From: Acidovorax carolinensis
GTDB taxonomy: Bacteria; Pseudomonadota; Gammaproteobacteria; Burkholderiales; Burkholderiaceae_C
Assembly: GCF_002157145.1 (NCBI RefSeq)
Contig: NZ_CP021361.1
Location: forward strand, 3,341,001-3,405,000
Direction: 5' to 3'
DNA: 64,000 nt
The translations under genes were made by a program, and so were the position numbers. Shown piece after piece: positions 49,052-58,907 of the stretch (positions are counted from its first letter, which is position 1; each line of letters opens with the position of its first letter). The notes beneath the pieces were generated by a model that worked only from the letters and a program-made list of their open reading frames with translations, ran no database searches and was not told where the DNA came from.

Positions 49052-49106
49052 CAGATCCGGTGTAAGCGCTTATTGGATAAGCGCTGATAGCTATTAATTC
49101 AGTAGC
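49052..49106 (+). repeat. 55-bp double-hairpin repeat, copy 10
   Basis: The box CAGATCCGG (49052) precedes the core at 49066-49106. GCGCTT pairs with AAGCGC (49079), and GCTAT (49090) faces GTAGC (49102) with one wobble pair. On the opposite strand the stop codon of the Nudix gene (49094-49096) lies at the second loop, so the repeat encodes the last residues of that protein. Confidence 0.9.
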
Positions 49107-49525
49107 TGTTCAAGGGAAAACTGCTGACCACGTTCCTCGGCCAGCCATTGCAGCACGGGGTAAGCACCGGGTAACACCGGCGCCACGCTCAAAGGCATCT
49201 GCTGCCAGGCCATCGTCTGGCCCTCGCGCATCTCGAACGCTCCGGTCCACTCCGAAACTTTGCACCAGTGCAGGCGCACCAGCGCATGGGGATAGTCGTG
49301 CTCCGTCACCTTCCAGACGCTGGCGGGCCCGATGGTCACCCCCAGCTCCTCGATCAACTCGCGGCGCAGCGCCTCCTCCACCGTTTCGCCCGCCTCCAGC
49401 TTGCCACCCGGAAACTCCCAGTAGCCCGCATAGGGCTTGCCAGGCGGGCGCGTGGACAAGAGCATCGCGCCATCCGCGCGCAGCAAGATGCCCACAGCCA
49501 CCTCGGTGTGCTTGCGCTCAGCCAC
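49094..49525 (-). CDS. mutT: Nudix hydrolase, MutT-like
   Basis: A 143-residue Nudix protein with [27 protein letters not shown], the MutT signature, and the family start [34 protein letters not shown]. MutT proper removes 8-oxo-dGTP; the exact substrate here is inferred. The start is a GTG that overlaps the DUF815 stop by 8 nt. The C-terminus QLLN and the TAA come from the 55-bp repeat. Confidence 0.88.
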   Translation of the reverse strand: MAERKHTEVAVGILLRADGAMLLSTRPPGKPYAGYWEFPGGKLEAGETVEEALRRELIEELGVTIGPASVWKVTEHDYPHALVRLHWCKVSEWTGAFEMREGQTMAWQQMPLSVAPVLPGAYPVLQWLAEERGQQFSLEQLLN

Positions 49526-50390
49526 TGTGCCGCCCTGCGTAGTCGCGCGCGAACTGGTAGGCCACGCGGCCACTGCGCGAACCGCGCTCCAGCGCCCAGA
49601 CCAAGGCCTCGGGGCGTGCCGCCGCGATGGCGGATGCCGGCACGCCAAGCGACGACAGCCACTGGGCCACGATGGTCAGGTACTCATCCTGGCTGAAGGG
49701 GTAAAAACTGACCCACAAGCCAAAACGCTCCGACAGCGAAATCTTCTCTTCCACGGCCTCGCCGGGATGCACCTCGCCATCATCGGTATGGGTGTAGGTG
49801 AGGTTTTCCGCCATGTACTCGGGCAGCAAATGCCGCCGGTTGCTGGTGGCGTAGATCAGCACATTGGGCGTGGCCGCCGCCACCGAGCCATCAAGGATGG
49901 ACTTGAGCGCCTTGTAGCCCGGCTCGCCGTCTTCAAAACTCAGGTCGTCGCAGAAGACGATGAATTTCTCGGGCCGGGCGGACACCACATCCACGATGTC
50001 GGGCAGATCCGTGAGGTCGGCCTTGTCCACTTCGATCAGGCGCAGGCCCTGGGCCGCATGGGCATTCAGGCAGGCCTTGATGAGCGAAGACTTGCCCGTG
50101 CCGCGCGCGCCGGTCAGCAGCACGTTGTTGGCGGGCTTGCCCTGCACGAACTGCTGTGTGTTGCGCTCGATCTTTTCTTTTTGCCCGTCGATCTCCTGGA
50201 GGTCGGCGAGTTGCATGGCCGCCACATGGCGCACGGGCTCCAGGGTGCCATGCCCACTGCTGCGCTTGCGGTAGCGCCAGGCAATGGCGGCCGACCAGTC
50301 GGGCGCGCCCAGGGGCTGCGGCAGCACGGATTCGATGCGCGCAATGAGCTGCTCGGCGCGCTCGATCAGGTGTTCAAATTTTTGGTTCAT
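49518..50390 (-). CDS. DUF815 family ATP-binding protein
   Basis: A 290-residue AAA-like ATPase. Walker A is [19 protein letters not shown] (about 90-108), Walker B is [22 protein letters not shown], and the sensor region is [20 protein letters not shown]815 proteins are widespread, of unknown function, and often sit next to mutT or argJ as here. The ATG is the complement of the CAT that begins a 55-bp repeat, giving the N-terminus MNQKFEHL. Confidence 0.88.
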   Translation of the reverse strand: MNQKFEHLIERAEQLIARIESVLPQPLGAPDWSAAIAWRYRKRSSGHGTLEPVRHVAAMQLADLQEIDGQKEKIERNTQQFVQGKPANNVLLTGARGTGKSSLIKACLNAHAAQGLRLIEVDKADLTDLPDIVDVVSARPEKFIVFCDDLSFEDGEPGYKALKSILDGSVAAATPNVLIYATSNRRHLLPEYMAENLTYTHTDDGEVHPGEAVEEKISLSERFGLWVSFYPFSQDEYLTIVAQWLSSLGVPASAIAAARPEALVWALERGSRSGRVAYQFARDYAGRHSG

Positions 50391-50442
50391 TTTGGCCTAT
50401 AGCGCTTCTTCATAAAGCGCCAATAGCTATCAATTAAGGAGC
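50388..50442 (+). repeat. 55-bp double-hairpin repeat, copy 11
   Basis: The box CATTTTGGC (50388) precedes the core at 50402-50442. GCGCTT pairs with AAGCGC (50415), while GCTAT (50426) faces GGAGC (50438), a partly broken second stem. It fills the gap between argJ and the DUF815 gene and carries the start codon of the latter on the other strand. Confidence 0.88.
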
Positions 50443-50445
50443 AAA

Positions 50446-51675
50446 TTACGAGCGGTAGTCCGCATTGATGGTGACGTATTCGTGGCTGAAGTCACAGGTC
50501 CACACCGTGTCCACGGCGTCACCGCGCCCCAGCAGCACGCGCACGGTGATCTCGCTTTGCTTCATCACGCGCTGACCGTCTTCCTCGCGGTAGGCGGGGT
50601 TGCGCCCACCTTTCATGGCCACATGCACGTCGTCGAGGTAGAGGTCGATATCGGTCTGGTCGAGATCGGCAATGCCCGCATAGCCCACCGCCGCCAGGAT
50701 GCGGCCCAGGTTTGGGTCGCTGGCGTAGAACGCCGTCTTGACCAGCGGCGAGTGGGCAATGGCATAGGCCACCTGGCGGCATTCCTCGCCGGTCTTGCCG
50801 CCCTCCACCCGCACGGTGATGAACTTGGTGGCACCTTCGCCATCGCGCACGATGGCCTGGGCCAGCTTTTGCGCCACGCCCAGCATGGCGGCCTTGAGGG
50901 CCTGGCCCTCGGCACTGGCCAGCGTTGTGATGGGTGCGTGCGCCGCCTTGTTGGTGGCCACCACCACAAACGAGTCGTTGGTAGAGGTGTCGCCATCGAT
51001 GGTGACGCGATTGAACGAGCCATCGGCCAGCTCGCGCGCCAGTTGCTGCATCACCGAGGGGTGCACACAGGCATCGGTGGCCATGAAGCCGAGCATGGTG
51101 GCCATGTTGGGGCGGATCATGCCCGCGCCCTTGCTGATGCCGGTGATGGACACCGTGGCACCACCGATCGGCACCTGCGCCGAGAAGGCCTTGGGCAGCG
51201 TGTCGGTGGTCATGATGCCTTCGGCTGCACGCGCCCAGTGGTCGGGCTGTGCGTCGACAATGGCGGCGGGCAGGCCGGCTTCGATGCGGTCGTGGGGCAA
51301 CGGCTCCATGATCACGCCGGTGGAGAACGGCAGGATCTGCTCGGGCGCCACGTTGAGCTGGCGCGCCAGCGCAATGCAGGTGGCCCGCGCACGCACCAGG
51401 CCATCGGCGCCCGTGCCAGCGTTGGCGTTGCCGGTGTTGATCACCATGGCGCGGATGGACTGGCCGCTGGCGAGATGTTCGCGGCTGATCTGTACTGGCG
51501 CAGCACAAAAACGGTTCTGGGTGAAAACACCCGCCACGCTGGCGCCCTCGTCCAGCAGGAACACCGTCAGGTCCTTGCGGTTGGCTTTGCGGACACCGGC
51601 TTCGGCAACACCGATACGGACGCCGGCAATCGGGTGCAGATCGGCGGCAACGGGGGCAAGTAGATGGACGGGCAT
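50446..51675 (-). CDS. argJ: Glutamate N-acetyltransferase / N-acetylglutamate synthase
   Basis: Bifunctional enzyme of arginine synthesis that recycles the acetyl group of N-acetylornithine. The 409-residue precursor self-cleaves before the nucleophilic Thr in [21 protein letters not shown]. Other family strings are [12 protein letters not shown] and NTGNANAGTG. The start [16 protein letters not shown] is standard. The stop lies 3 bp outside copy 11 of the repeat. Confidence 0.96.
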   Translation of the reverse strand: MPVHLLAPVAADLHPIAGVRIGVAEAGVRKANRKDLTVFLLDEGASVAGVFTQNRFCAAPVQISREHLASGQSIRAMVINTGNANAGTGADGLVRARATCIALARQLNVAPEQILPFSTGVIMEPLPHDRIEAGLPAAIVDAQPDHWARAAEGIMTTDTLPKAFSAQVPIGGATVSITGISKGAGMIRPNMATMLGFMATDACVHPSVMQQLARELADGSFNRVTIDGDTSTNDSFVVVATNKAAHAPITTLASAEGQALKAAMLGVAQKLAQAIVRDGEGATKFITVRVEGGKTGEECRQVAYAIAHSPLVKTAFYASDPNLGRILAAVGYAGIADLDQTDIDLYLDDVHVAMKGGRNPAYREEDGQRVMKQSEITVRVLLGRGDAVDTVWTCDFSHEYVTINADYRS

Positions 51676-51732
51676 GGGGGTCTTTCTCAAAAAACTGCGG
51701 ACGATTATCCGGAAAACCGTGGCGCGCAAATG

Positions 51733-51758
51733 AAGACACGGGCCGCGGCCCGTGTCTT
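51733..51758. terminator. Perfect 26-bp palindrome between secA and argJ
   Basis: AAGACACGGGCCG is followed at once by its exact reverse complement. On the minus strand it lies just after the secA stop and is followed by CATTTGCG, so the U-tract (TCTT) is inside the arm. It is probably the secA terminator. Confidence 0.6.
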
Positions 51759-51772
51759 CTGGTTCTGGTCAA

Positions 51773-54526
51773 TCAGGCCAGCTTGCCATGGCACTGCTTA
51801 TATTTCTTGCCACTACCGCAAGGGCAAGGGTCATTGCGCCCCACGCGGACGCCTTCGGGCAAGGCCTGGCCCAGCGTCTGCGCATCCACCGTGGTCTCCA
51901 CGTCGCCCGTTTCGGTGGGCGCGGTGTAGGTCACGTTGGCGATGCTTTCGGCACGGCTTTCCATGTCCTGCGCGGCCTGGTCGAGCTGCGCTGGCGACTG
52001 CACCTGCACGGTCATGAGAATCTTGGTGACTTCGTTCTTGACCTGGTCGATGAGCTGGCGGAACAGCTCGAACGCTTCGCGCTTGTATTCCTGCTTGGGC
52101 TGCTTTTGCGCATAGCCTCGCAGATGGATGCCCTGGCGCAAATAATCCAGCGCGCTCAGGTGGTCGCGCCAGTTGGAATCAAAGCTTTGCAGCAGCACCA
52201 CGCGCTCAAACTGGGTGAAGTTGTCACGCCCCACCTGCTCGATCTTGGCGTCAAACGCTGCATGGGCAGCCTGCAGCACCTTCTCCAGAATTTCGTCATC
52301 GGTGATGCTGTGCGCGCCCTCCACTTCCTGCTGCAGCGCAACCTGAACCTGCCATTCGTCGGCCAGCACCTTTTCGAGGGCGGGCAGATTCCACTGCTCC
52401 TCCACCGATTCCGCGGGGACATACGTGCGCACCAGATCGGTGATGCAGTCCTCGCGCATGGCGGCAATCACGTCGGACAGCTCGGCCGCATCCAGAATGT
52501 CGTTGCGCTGCTGGTAGATGACCTTGCGCTGGTCGTTGGCCACATCGTCGTATTCCAGCAATTGCTTGCGGATGTCGAAGTTGCGCGCCTCCACCTTGCG
52601 CTGGGCCGACTCGATGCTGCGCGTGACGATGCCCGCTTCGATGGCCTCGCCATCGGGCATCTTCAGGCGGTCCATGATGGCCTTGACACGATCACCCGCG
52701 AAGATGCGCATCAGCGAATCATCGAGGCTCAGGTAAAAGCGCGATGAACCCGGGTCGCCCTGGCGGCCCGAGCGGCCGCGCAACTGGTTGTCGATGCGGC
52801 GCGATTCATGGCGCTCGGTGGCGATGATGCGCAGCCCGCCCAGCTCTTTGACCTTTTCATGGTCGCGCGCCCATTGCGCGCGCACTTCGGCAATGCGGAT
52901 CTGTTTGGTGGCCTCATCGAGTGACTCGTCCGTCTCCACCGCAGCCACCAGTTTTTCAATGTTGCCGCCCAGCACGATGTCGGTACCCCGGCCGGCCATG
53001 TTGGTGGCAATGGTGATCATGCCGGCGCGACCGGCCTGCGCCACGATGTCCGCCTCGCGGGCATGCTGCTTGGCGTTGAGCACTTGGTGCGGCAGGCCTT
53101 CTTTGTTCAGCAGCTGGTCGATGATTTCGGAGTTCTCGATCGACGTCGTGCCCACCAGCACGGGCTGGCCGCGCTCATGGCATTCGCGAATGTCCTTGAT
53201 GGCCGCTTCGTATTTTTCGCGCGTGGTCTTGTAGACGCGGTCGAGCTGGTCCTCGCGCCGGCTAGGACGATTGGGCGGAATCACGGTGGTTTCCAGGCCG
53301 TAGATTTCCTGGAACTCATACGCCTCGGTGTCTGCCGTGCCGGTCATGCCGGCCAGCTTGTTGTACAGGCGGAAATAGTTCTGGAACGTGATGGACGCCA
53401 GGGTCTGGTTCTCGGCCTGGATGGTCACGCCTTCCTTGGCTTCCACCGCCTGGTGCAGGCCCTCGCTCCAGCGGCGTCCCGACATCAGGCGGCCGGTGAA
53501 CTCGTCCACGATCACGATTTCGCCGTTTTGCACCACATAGTGCTGGTCGCGGTGGTAGAGGTGATTGGCCCGCAGCGCTGCATACAGGTGGTGCATGAGC
53601 GTGATATTGGCCGGGTCGTACACCGACGCGCCTTCCGCAATCAACCCCTGGTTGGCCAGAATTCTTTCTGCCGACTCGTGCCCCTGCTCGGTCAGGAAGA
53701 CCTGGTGGGTTTTCTCATCGAGTGTGAAATCGCCGGGCTTGGTCACGCCTTCACCCGTGCGCGGGTCGGCCTCGCCCTCCTGGCGCACCAGCAGGGGCAC
53801 CACCTTGTTCATGGCGATGTACATGGCCGTGTGGTCTTCGGCCTGGCCGCTGATGATGAGTGGCGTGCGCGCCTCGTCAATCAGGATCGAGTCGACTTCG
53901 TCAACAATGGCGAAATTGAGGCCATGCTGAACGCGGTCCCCCGCTTCATAGACCATGTTGTCGCGCAGATAGTCGAAACCATATTCGTTGTTGGTGCCGT
54001 AGGTGATGTCTGCGGCATAGGCGGCCTGCTTTTCCTCGCGCGGCATGTTGGGCAGGTTGATGCCCACCGTCAGCCCCAGGAAGTTGTACAGGCGCCCCAT
54101 CCACATGGCATCACGGTTGGCGAGGTAATCGTTCACGGTGACCACGTGCACGCCCTTGCCCGAAAGTGCATTCAGGTAGACGGGCAGGGTTGCTGTCAGG
54201 GTCTTGCCCTCGCCGGTGCGCATTTCGGCGATCTTTCCGTGGTGCAATGCCATGCCACCGAGCAGCTGCACGTCAAAATGGCGCATCTTCATGATGCGCT
54301 TGGAGCCTTCGCGCACCACGGCAAATGCCTCTGGCAACAGATCGTCAAGCGACTCACCCTTGGCCACACGCTCCTTGAACTCCAGCGTCTTGGCGCGCAG
54401 CGCGTCGTCGGTCAGCTTCTCATAGTCGGGTTCCATCGCATTGATGCGTGTAACCGTCTTGCGATATTGCTTGAGGAGCCGGTCATTGCGGCTGCCGAAA
54501 AGTTTGGTAAGGAAGTTGGTGGCCAT
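51773..54526 (-). CDS. secA: Protein translocase ATPase SecA
   Basis: Motor of the Sec export system. The 917-residue protein shows [21 protein letters not shown] (Walker A), the [19 protein letters not shown] strand, the motif [12 protein letters not shown] and [14 protein letters not shown]. The C-terminus is the zinc-binding SecB-contact motif [19 protein letters not shown]. The start [21 protein letters not shown] is standard. argJ lies downstream past a 26-bp palindrome. Confidence 0.98.
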   Translation of the reverse strand: MATNFLTKLFGSRNDRLLKQYRKTVTRINAMEPDYEKLTDDALRAKTLEFKERVAKGESLDDLLPEAFAVVREGSKRIMKMRHFDVQLLGGMALHHGKIAEMRTGEGKTLTATLPVYLNALSGKGVHVVTVNDYLANRDAMWMGRLYNFLGLTVGINLPNMPREEKQAAYAADITYGTNNEYGFDYLRDNMVYEAGDRVQHGLNFAIVDEVDSILIDEARTPLIISGQAEDHTAMYIAMNKVVPLLVRQEGEADPRTGEGVTKPGDFTLDEKTHQVFLTEQGHESAERILANQGLIAEGASVYDPANITLMHHLYAALRANHLYHRDQHYVVQNGEIVIVDEFTGRLMSGRRWSEGLHQAVEAKEGVTIQAENQTLASITFQNYFRLYNKLAGMTGTADTEAYEFQEIYGLETTVIPPNRPSRREDQLDRVYKTTREKYEAAIKDIRECHERGQPVLVGTTSIENSEIIDQLLNKEGLPHQVLNAKQHAREADIVAQAGRAGMITIATNMAGRGTDIVLGGNIEKLVAAVETDESLDEATKQIRIAEVRAQWARDHEKVKELGGLRIIATERHESRRIDNQLRGRSGRQGDPGSSRFYLSLDDSLMRIFAGDRVKAIMDRLKMPDGEAIEAGIVTRSIESAQRKVEARNFDIRKQLLEYDDVANDQRKVIYQQRNDILDAAELSDVIAAMREDCITDLVRTYVPAESVEEQWNLPALEKVLADEWQVQVALQQEVEGAHSITDDEILEKVLQAAHAAFDAKIEQVGRDNFTQFERVVLLQSFDSNWRDHLSALDYLRQGIHLRGYAQKQPKQEYKREAFELFRQLIDQVKNEVTKILMTVQVQSPAQLDQAAQDMESRAESIANVTYTAPTETGDVETTVDAQTLGQALPEGVRVGRNDPCPCGSGKKYKQCHGKLA

Positions 54527-54945
54527 GCGAACAGGACCGCTCTCCATGATCCAAAGACCATGTCAAGCGACCGAAACCCCTAAGATGAATTGATTTCAGG
54601 TGGGCCCACCGCCCGTGATTGCAAGCACTGCAACACCAGGCAACAGACTCCGGACCGAGGATTTTACCCGCCTGCTGCCAAGGCCCCGGGCAAACCGGGT
54701 GATGGCGCTTGCCGGGATCCAATCACACAGGGCGTGTCAAGGCACTTTGGCTGCAACGGCAAGCTCATGCGGTTTCAGCAACCCCTTGACTCTTTGTCGG
54801 GAGCAAGACGGAAAGACCTCGCATGATCCACATATGCGTGGATGTTTCACCTTTCACGGGCCAGTGCACTGAGGGACGGCGCAAACCGGGCGTCCGCGAT
54901 AATCCCATGCATTGTGACTTCACCACGCCCCGAATCCCAAAAGCC
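54527..54945. other. 419-bp divergent intergenic region secA / DUF721 gene
   Basis: No coding sequence is supported here. A GATAAT (54898-54903) could serve as -10 for the DUF721 gene, and TTGACA occurs on the minus strand near secA, but neither has a matching partner. No repeat copy is present. Confidence 0.6.
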
Positions 54946-55245
54946 ATGAACCGCCGCCACTACGCAATCACCCTGCAGCAAGCCAGCGAGGATTCTCCAA
55001 CGCTGGCAAAGCTGGCGGCGCTCACGCGGGACTCCAGCGAACGGCTTCAAGCCATTGAATTGCTGATTCCGGCAGCGCTGCGCGCCACGGTGCAAGCTGG
55101 CCCTATCGACGGCACGAGCTGGTGTCTGCTGGTCAAGAACAATGCAGCGGCGGCAAAGATACGCCAATTGCTGCCTGCGTTGCAGGCGCATTTGCGAAGC
55201 CGGGGGTGGGAGGTGAACTCCATCCGCCTCAAGATCCAGACCTGA
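54946..55245 (+). CDS. DUF721-like small protein (possible DciA relative)
   Basis: A 99-residue protein. The central part SSERLQAIELLIPAALRATVQAGPIDGTSWCLLVKNNAAAAKIRQLLPALQ resembles DUF721, the family that includes the helicase loader DciA, and related genes often lie next to secA in betaproteobacteria. The resemblance is moderate and from memory. The ATG (MNRRHYAITLQQASED) has no clear SD. It is divergent from secA. Confidence 0.55.
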   Translation: MNRRHYAITLQQASEDSPTLAKLAALTRDSSERLQAIELLIPAALRATVQAGPIDGTSWCLLVKNNAAAAKIRQLLPALQAHLRSRGWEVNSIRLKIQT

Positions 55246-55292
55246 ACCCACGCCTAAAAACTGGGTAAGTCGCAAGACCGTTGGGGGATAAA

Positions 55293-55368
55293 TGGTGCCG
55301 ATTGTCGGAATCGAACTGACGACCTACCGCTTACAAGGCGGTTGCTCTACCAACTGAGCTAAATCGGC
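55293..55368 (-). tRNA. tRNA-Thr (TGT)
   Basis: A 76-nt cloverleaf on the minus strand. The acceptor GCCGATT pairs with AATCGGC, and the D-arm has GCTCAGTTGGTAGAGC. The anticodon stem-loop is ACCGC-CTTGTAA-GCGGT with anticodon TGT, and the T-arm has AGTTCGATTCC. CCA is encoded. Confidence 0.97.
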
Positions 55369-55420
55369 GAAGACTGCATTTTATCCTGCAAATGCAGCGG
55401 ATTTTGGAGTGCGTGGCGTG

Positions 55421-55942
55421 CTATTTGATGCGCTTGAGGGAGGGTCGCGTGCTGCCTGCGGAGGGCGGAGGACGCGGTGCATCGCCACCACCGTCTTCGG
55501 TAGATGCTCCTTCATGAGGCACCAGCTGCACCACGCGGTCGTCGGTGGTTGCCGCTGCAGGATCGTCCGTGGACGGTGTCACTGAAGCCAGCCCGCCATC
55601 GACCGTGGCAGCATCCATATCCACAGGGGGAGGAAACGCCATACCCTGTCCGTTTTCACGGGCATAGATGGCAATCACCCGGCCCACGGGGACCAGAATC
55701 TCGCGCGACTTGCCGCCAAAGCGCGCCTTGAACTCGATGAAATCATTGCCCAGCTGCAAAGAACTGGTGGCGTCGTAGCTGATGTTCAGAACGATTTCAC
55801 CGTCCTTCACATACTCCCGCGGCACCTGGACGGACCCGTCCACACGCACCGCCACGTAAGGCGTGAACCCGTTGTCGGTGCACCACTCATAGAGGGCCCT
55901 GATCAGGTACGGGCGTGTGGAGGTGGAATCCTGGGCATTCAT
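55421..55942 (-). CDS. sspB: ClpXP protease specificity-enhancing factor SspB
   Basis: Adaptor that delivers ssrA-tagged proteins to ClpXP. The 173-residue protein has the conserved substrate-binding domain (about 8-112: RPYLIRALYEWCTDNGFTPY, VLNISYDATSSLQLGNDFIEFKARFGG, VGRVIAIYARENGQGMAFP). A disordered tail ends in SLKRIK, the likely ClpX-binding peptide. It lies 44 bp downstream of sspA. Confidence 0.95.
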   Translation of the reverse strand: MNAQDSTSTRPYLIRALYEWCTDNGFTPYVAVRVDGSVQVPREYVKDGEIVLNISYDATSSLQLGNDFIEFKARFGGKSREILVPVGRVIAIYARENGQGMAFPPPVDMDAATVDGGLASVTPSTDDPAAATTDDRVVQLVPHEGASTEDGGGDAPRPPPSAGSTRPSLKRIK

Positions 55943-55986
55943 GGTATGGCTACGGTGCGAGGGTCGGTACAGCCGGATGGGCCAGC

Positions 55987-56598
55987 TTACTTGCGCATTA
56001 CCTTCTCTGAGGGCGTGAGTGCTTCAATATAGGCCGGACGCGAGAAGATGCGTTCTGCGTATTTGAGCAATGGCGCTGCGTTCTTGCTGAGATCAATGCC
56101 GTAGTAATCCAGGCGCCACAGCAGCGGGGCGATGGCCACGTCCAGCATGGAAAAGTTGTCACCCAGGATGTATTTGTTCTTGAGGAACACCGGAGCCAGT
56201 TGCGTCAGGCGGTCGCGGATGTGGGCGCGGGCCTTTTCCAGCGCTTTTTCGTTGCCCTTGGTCGCGCGGGACTCCAGGATATTCACGTGCACGAACAGTT
56301 CCTTCTCGAAGTTGAGCAGGAACAGCCGCACGCGCGCACGGTCCACCGGGTCGCCGGGCATTAGCTGCGGATGCGGGAAGCGCTCATCAATGTATTCGTT
56401 GATGATGTTCGACTCATACAGAATCAGGTCACGCTCTACCAGAATGGGCACCTGCCCATAGGGGTTCATCACACTGATGTCTTCGGGTTTGTTGTACAGG
56501 TCCACATCGCGGATTTCAAAGTCCATGCCCTTTTCAAACAGGACAAAGCGGCAGCGGTGGGAGAAGGGACAGGTCGTACCCGAGTAAAGCACCATCAT
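55987..56598 (-). CDS. sspA: Stringent starvation protein A
   Basis: A 203-residue glutathione-S-transferase-like protein that binds RNA polymerase. It begins MMVLYSGTTCPFSHRCRFVLFEKGMDFE and contains PYGQVPILVERDLILYESNIINEYIDERFPHPQLMP, the SspA pattern. Two ATGs in tandem follow AGGAG at 9 and 12 nt. It lies downstream of petABC across a terminator. Confidence 0.95.
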   Translation of the reverse strand: MMVLYSGTTCPFSHRCRFVLFEKGMDFEIRDVDLYNKPEDISVMNPYGQVPILVERDLILYESNIINEYIDERFPHPQLMPGDPVDRARVRLFLLNFEKELFVHVNILESRATKGNEKALEKARAHIRDRLTQLAPVFLKNKYILGDNFSMLDVAIAPLLWRLDYYGIDLSKNAAPLLKYAERIFSRPAYIEALTPSEKVMRK

Positions 56599-56611
56599 GG
56601 TGAAAGGCTCC

Positions 56612-56651
56612 TAAAAATCAAAAGAGTGGGACGCTAAAAAAGCGCCCACTC
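56612..56651 (-). terminator. Terminator of petABC
   Basis: The minus strand has GAGTGGGCGCT-TTTTT-AGCG(T)CCCACTC followed by TTTTGATTTTTA. The sspA SD starts directly after it. Confidence 0.8.
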
Positions 56652-56700
56652 TGTAAAGTCCCGCCGCGCCAGGCTGGCGCGCGGTCAGCGGATCAAAGGT

Positions 56701-57462
56701 TTACTTGACGTCTTTCCAGAAGGCCGCATTGAGCCTCCAGGCAATGACCGTGAAGACACCCAGGAAAATCAGCACCCACACACCCACCCGCACGCGCGTG
56801 TTTTGTGCCGGTTCAGCCATCCACTGGAGGTAATTCACAAGGTCGCCAATGGTTTGATCGAACTGCAGGGGCGTCATGGTACCAGGGGCAACTTGCTGCC
56901 AGCCCTTGAACACCTGAGTGGTTTGACCGTGGCTTTCATGCGCTTCGAAAATCGGACGGCGATCACCTTGCAGCTCCCACAGCACATGGGGCATGCCAAC
57001 GTTCTGGAACAACAGGTTGTTCCAGCCCGTGGCCTTGGCTTCGTCGCGGTAGAACGTGCGCAGGAACGTGTACAGGTAGTCCGCACCCGTGCCACCGTGG
57101 CCTGCGCGCGAGCGGGCGATCACGGTCAAATCGGGCGGGTTGGCACCGAACCATTCCTTGGCCTGCCTCGGATCAATGGAGGCCTTCATGGTTTCACCCA
57201 CCTTTTCAGTGGTGAAAAGGAGGTTGTCCTTAATCTGTTGCTCCGTCAGGCCGATATCGCGCAGGCGATTGAAACGCATGAACGCGGCGGAATGGCAGCT
57301 CAGGCAGTAGTTCACAAACACCTTGGCGCCGTTTTGCAGCGAGGCCAGGTCGTTGGTCTTGTTGGGGGCCTTGTCCCAGGCAATGGTGTTGGCACCGGCG
57401 GCATGCACGGCACCGGCCGCCAGGCCCAGCGCGGCCACCAACGTGAGGATGAGTTTCTTCAT
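56701..57462 (-). CDS. petC: Cytochrome c1 of the bc1 complex
   Basis: A 253-residue electron-transfer subunit with a signal peptide (LILTLVAALGLAAGAVHA), the haem site CLSCH at residues 53-57, axial-Met region further on (NVGMPHVLW), and a C-terminal membrane anchor (VGVWVLIFLGVFTVIAWRL). It passes electrons from the Rieske protein to cytochrome c. It is the last gene of petABC. Confidence 0.96.
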   Translation of the reverse strand: MKKLILTLVAALGLAAGAVHAAGANTIAWDKAPNKTNDLASLQNGAKVFVNYCLSCHSAAFMRFNRLRDIGLTEQQIKDNLLFTTEKVGETMKASIDPRQAKEWFGANPPDLTVIARSRAGHGGTGADYLYTFLRTFYRDEAKATGWNNLLFQNVGMPHVLWELQGDRRPIFEAHESHGQTTQVFKGWQQVAPGTMTPLQFDQTIGDLVNYLQWMAEPAQNTRVRVGVWVLIFLGVFTVIAWRLNAAFWKDVK

Positions 57463-57480
57463 TGTTGTTATCTCCAGGGC

Positions 57481-58896
57481 TCAATGCGCAGTGAAGTTGA
57501 CACGGTCAGGCACTGGCTTGGTGACGCCCACACGGCTCCACCAGGGCATCAGCAGGAAGAAACCGAAATAGAACAAGGTGCCAACCTGAGAAACGCGCTC
57601 ACCCACAGGAGACGGCGGCTGCACACCCAGGTAACCCAGAATCAGGAAGTTGATCACGAAGATGCCATACAGGTACTTGTGCCAGCTCGGACGATAGCGG
57701 ATGGACTTCACCGCACAGTTGTCAAGCCATGGCAGGAAGAACAGGATGATCACGGCACCACCCATCACCACTACACCCCAGAACTTGGCGTCGATCGACA
57801 GCATGAGCAAGACCGCCACCGCTGCGGCAATGACAATGCCACCCTTGAGGAAACCTGGCAGACGGGCCTTGACCACGCCGAGAACGGCACCCAGCAGCAC
57901 GCAGGCAATCAGTGCATACATCATCTCGCTGGTGATGGCACGCAGCATGGAGTAAAACGGCGTGAAATACCAGACCGGGGCGATGTGCAGCGGCGTTACC
58001 AGCGGGTCGGCCGGGATGAAGTTGTTGTACTCCAGGAAGTAGCCTCCGAATTCCGGCGCGAAAAACACCACCGCAGTAAACGCCATGAGGAACATGCTCA
58101 GCGCAAAGATGTCATGCACCGTGTAGTAAGGGTGGAAAGGTACACCATCGAGCGGCTTGCCATTGGCATCCTTGGGCGCGTTGGGTGCCTTGATTTCCAC
58201 ACCATCGGGGTTGTTGGAACCCACGTCGTGCAAGGCCAGCAAGTGGGCTACCACCAGACCCAGCAGCACCAGCGGCACAGCGATCACGTGGAAGCTGAAG
58301 AAGCGGTTCAGCGTGGCGTCGCCCACCACGAAGTCGCCACGAATCAGCAGCGCCAGGTCAGGACCGATGAAAGGAATGGCGGCAAACAGGTTCACGATCA
58401 CCTGGGCGCCCCAGTAGGACATCTGGCCCCAAGGCAGCAGGTAGCCCATGAAAGCTTCGGCCATGAGCGCCAGGAAAATCGCACAGCCGAAGATCCAGAC
58501 CAGCTCACGCGGCTTGCGGTAGCTGCCATAAATCAGGCCGCGGAACATGTGCAGGTACACCACAATAAAGAAGGCGGAAGCGCCTGTGGAGTGCATGTAG
58601 CGGATCAGCCAACCCCAAGGCACATCACGCATGATGTACTCGACCGACGCGAACGCCAGCGCCGCATCCGGCTTGTAGTGCATCACCAGAAAAATGCCGG
58701 TGACGATCTGGATCACCAGCACCACGAGGGCCAGCGAACCAAAAACGTACCAGAAGTTGAAGTTCTTCGGAGCGTAGTACTCCGACATATGCACGCGGTA
58801 GGCATCGAACGCCGTGGGGAAACGGTTTTCGAACCAGTTCGTGACCTTGGCACCGGCCGAGGCGTTGGGAGAGATTTCTTTGAATTCGTGGGCCAT
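57481..58896 (-). CDS. petB: Cytochrome b of the bc1 complex
   Basis: A 471-residue membrane subunit with eight or more helices. It shows the quinol-site strings GWLIRYMHSTGASAFFIVVYLHM, LLPWGQMSYWGAQVIVNLFAAIP and the PEWY-like region in HIAPVWYFTPFYSMLRA (here PVWY). Paired His residues for two b haems lie in helices two and four. A somewhat long C-terminus is normal for betaproteobacteria. It lies 11 nt downstream of petA. Confidence 0.96.
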   Translation of the reverse strand: MAHEFKEISPNASAGAKVTNWFENRFPTAFDAYRVHMSEYYAPKNFNFWYVFGSLALVVLVIQIVTGIFLVMHYKPDAALAFASVEYIMRDVPWGWLIRYMHSTGASAFFIVVYLHMFRGLIYGSYRKPRELVWIFGCAIFLALMAEAFMGYLLPWGQMSYWGAQVIVNLFAAIPFIGPDLALLIRGDFVVGDATLNRFFSFHVIAVPLVLLGLVVAHLLALHDVGSNNPDGVEIKAPNAPKDANGKPLDGVPFHPYYTVHDIFALSMFLMAFTAVVFFAPEFGGYFLEYNNFIPADPLVTPLHIAPVWYFTPFYSMLRAITSEMMYALIACVLLGAVLGVVKARLPGFLKGGIVIAAAVAVLLMLSIDAKFWGVVVMGGAVIILFFLPWLDNCAVKSIRYRPSWHKYLYGIFVINFLILGYLGVQPPSPVGERVSQVGTLFYFGFFLLMPWWSRVGVTKPVPDRVNFTAH

Positions 58897-58907
58897 GTAG
58901 TGCTCCT

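Noticed and set aside
55293..55368. tRNA-Thr as an integration site for a mobile element
   Set aside because: No integrase gene or duplicated tRNA 3' end is visible on either side. The neighbours are ordinary housekeeping genes.
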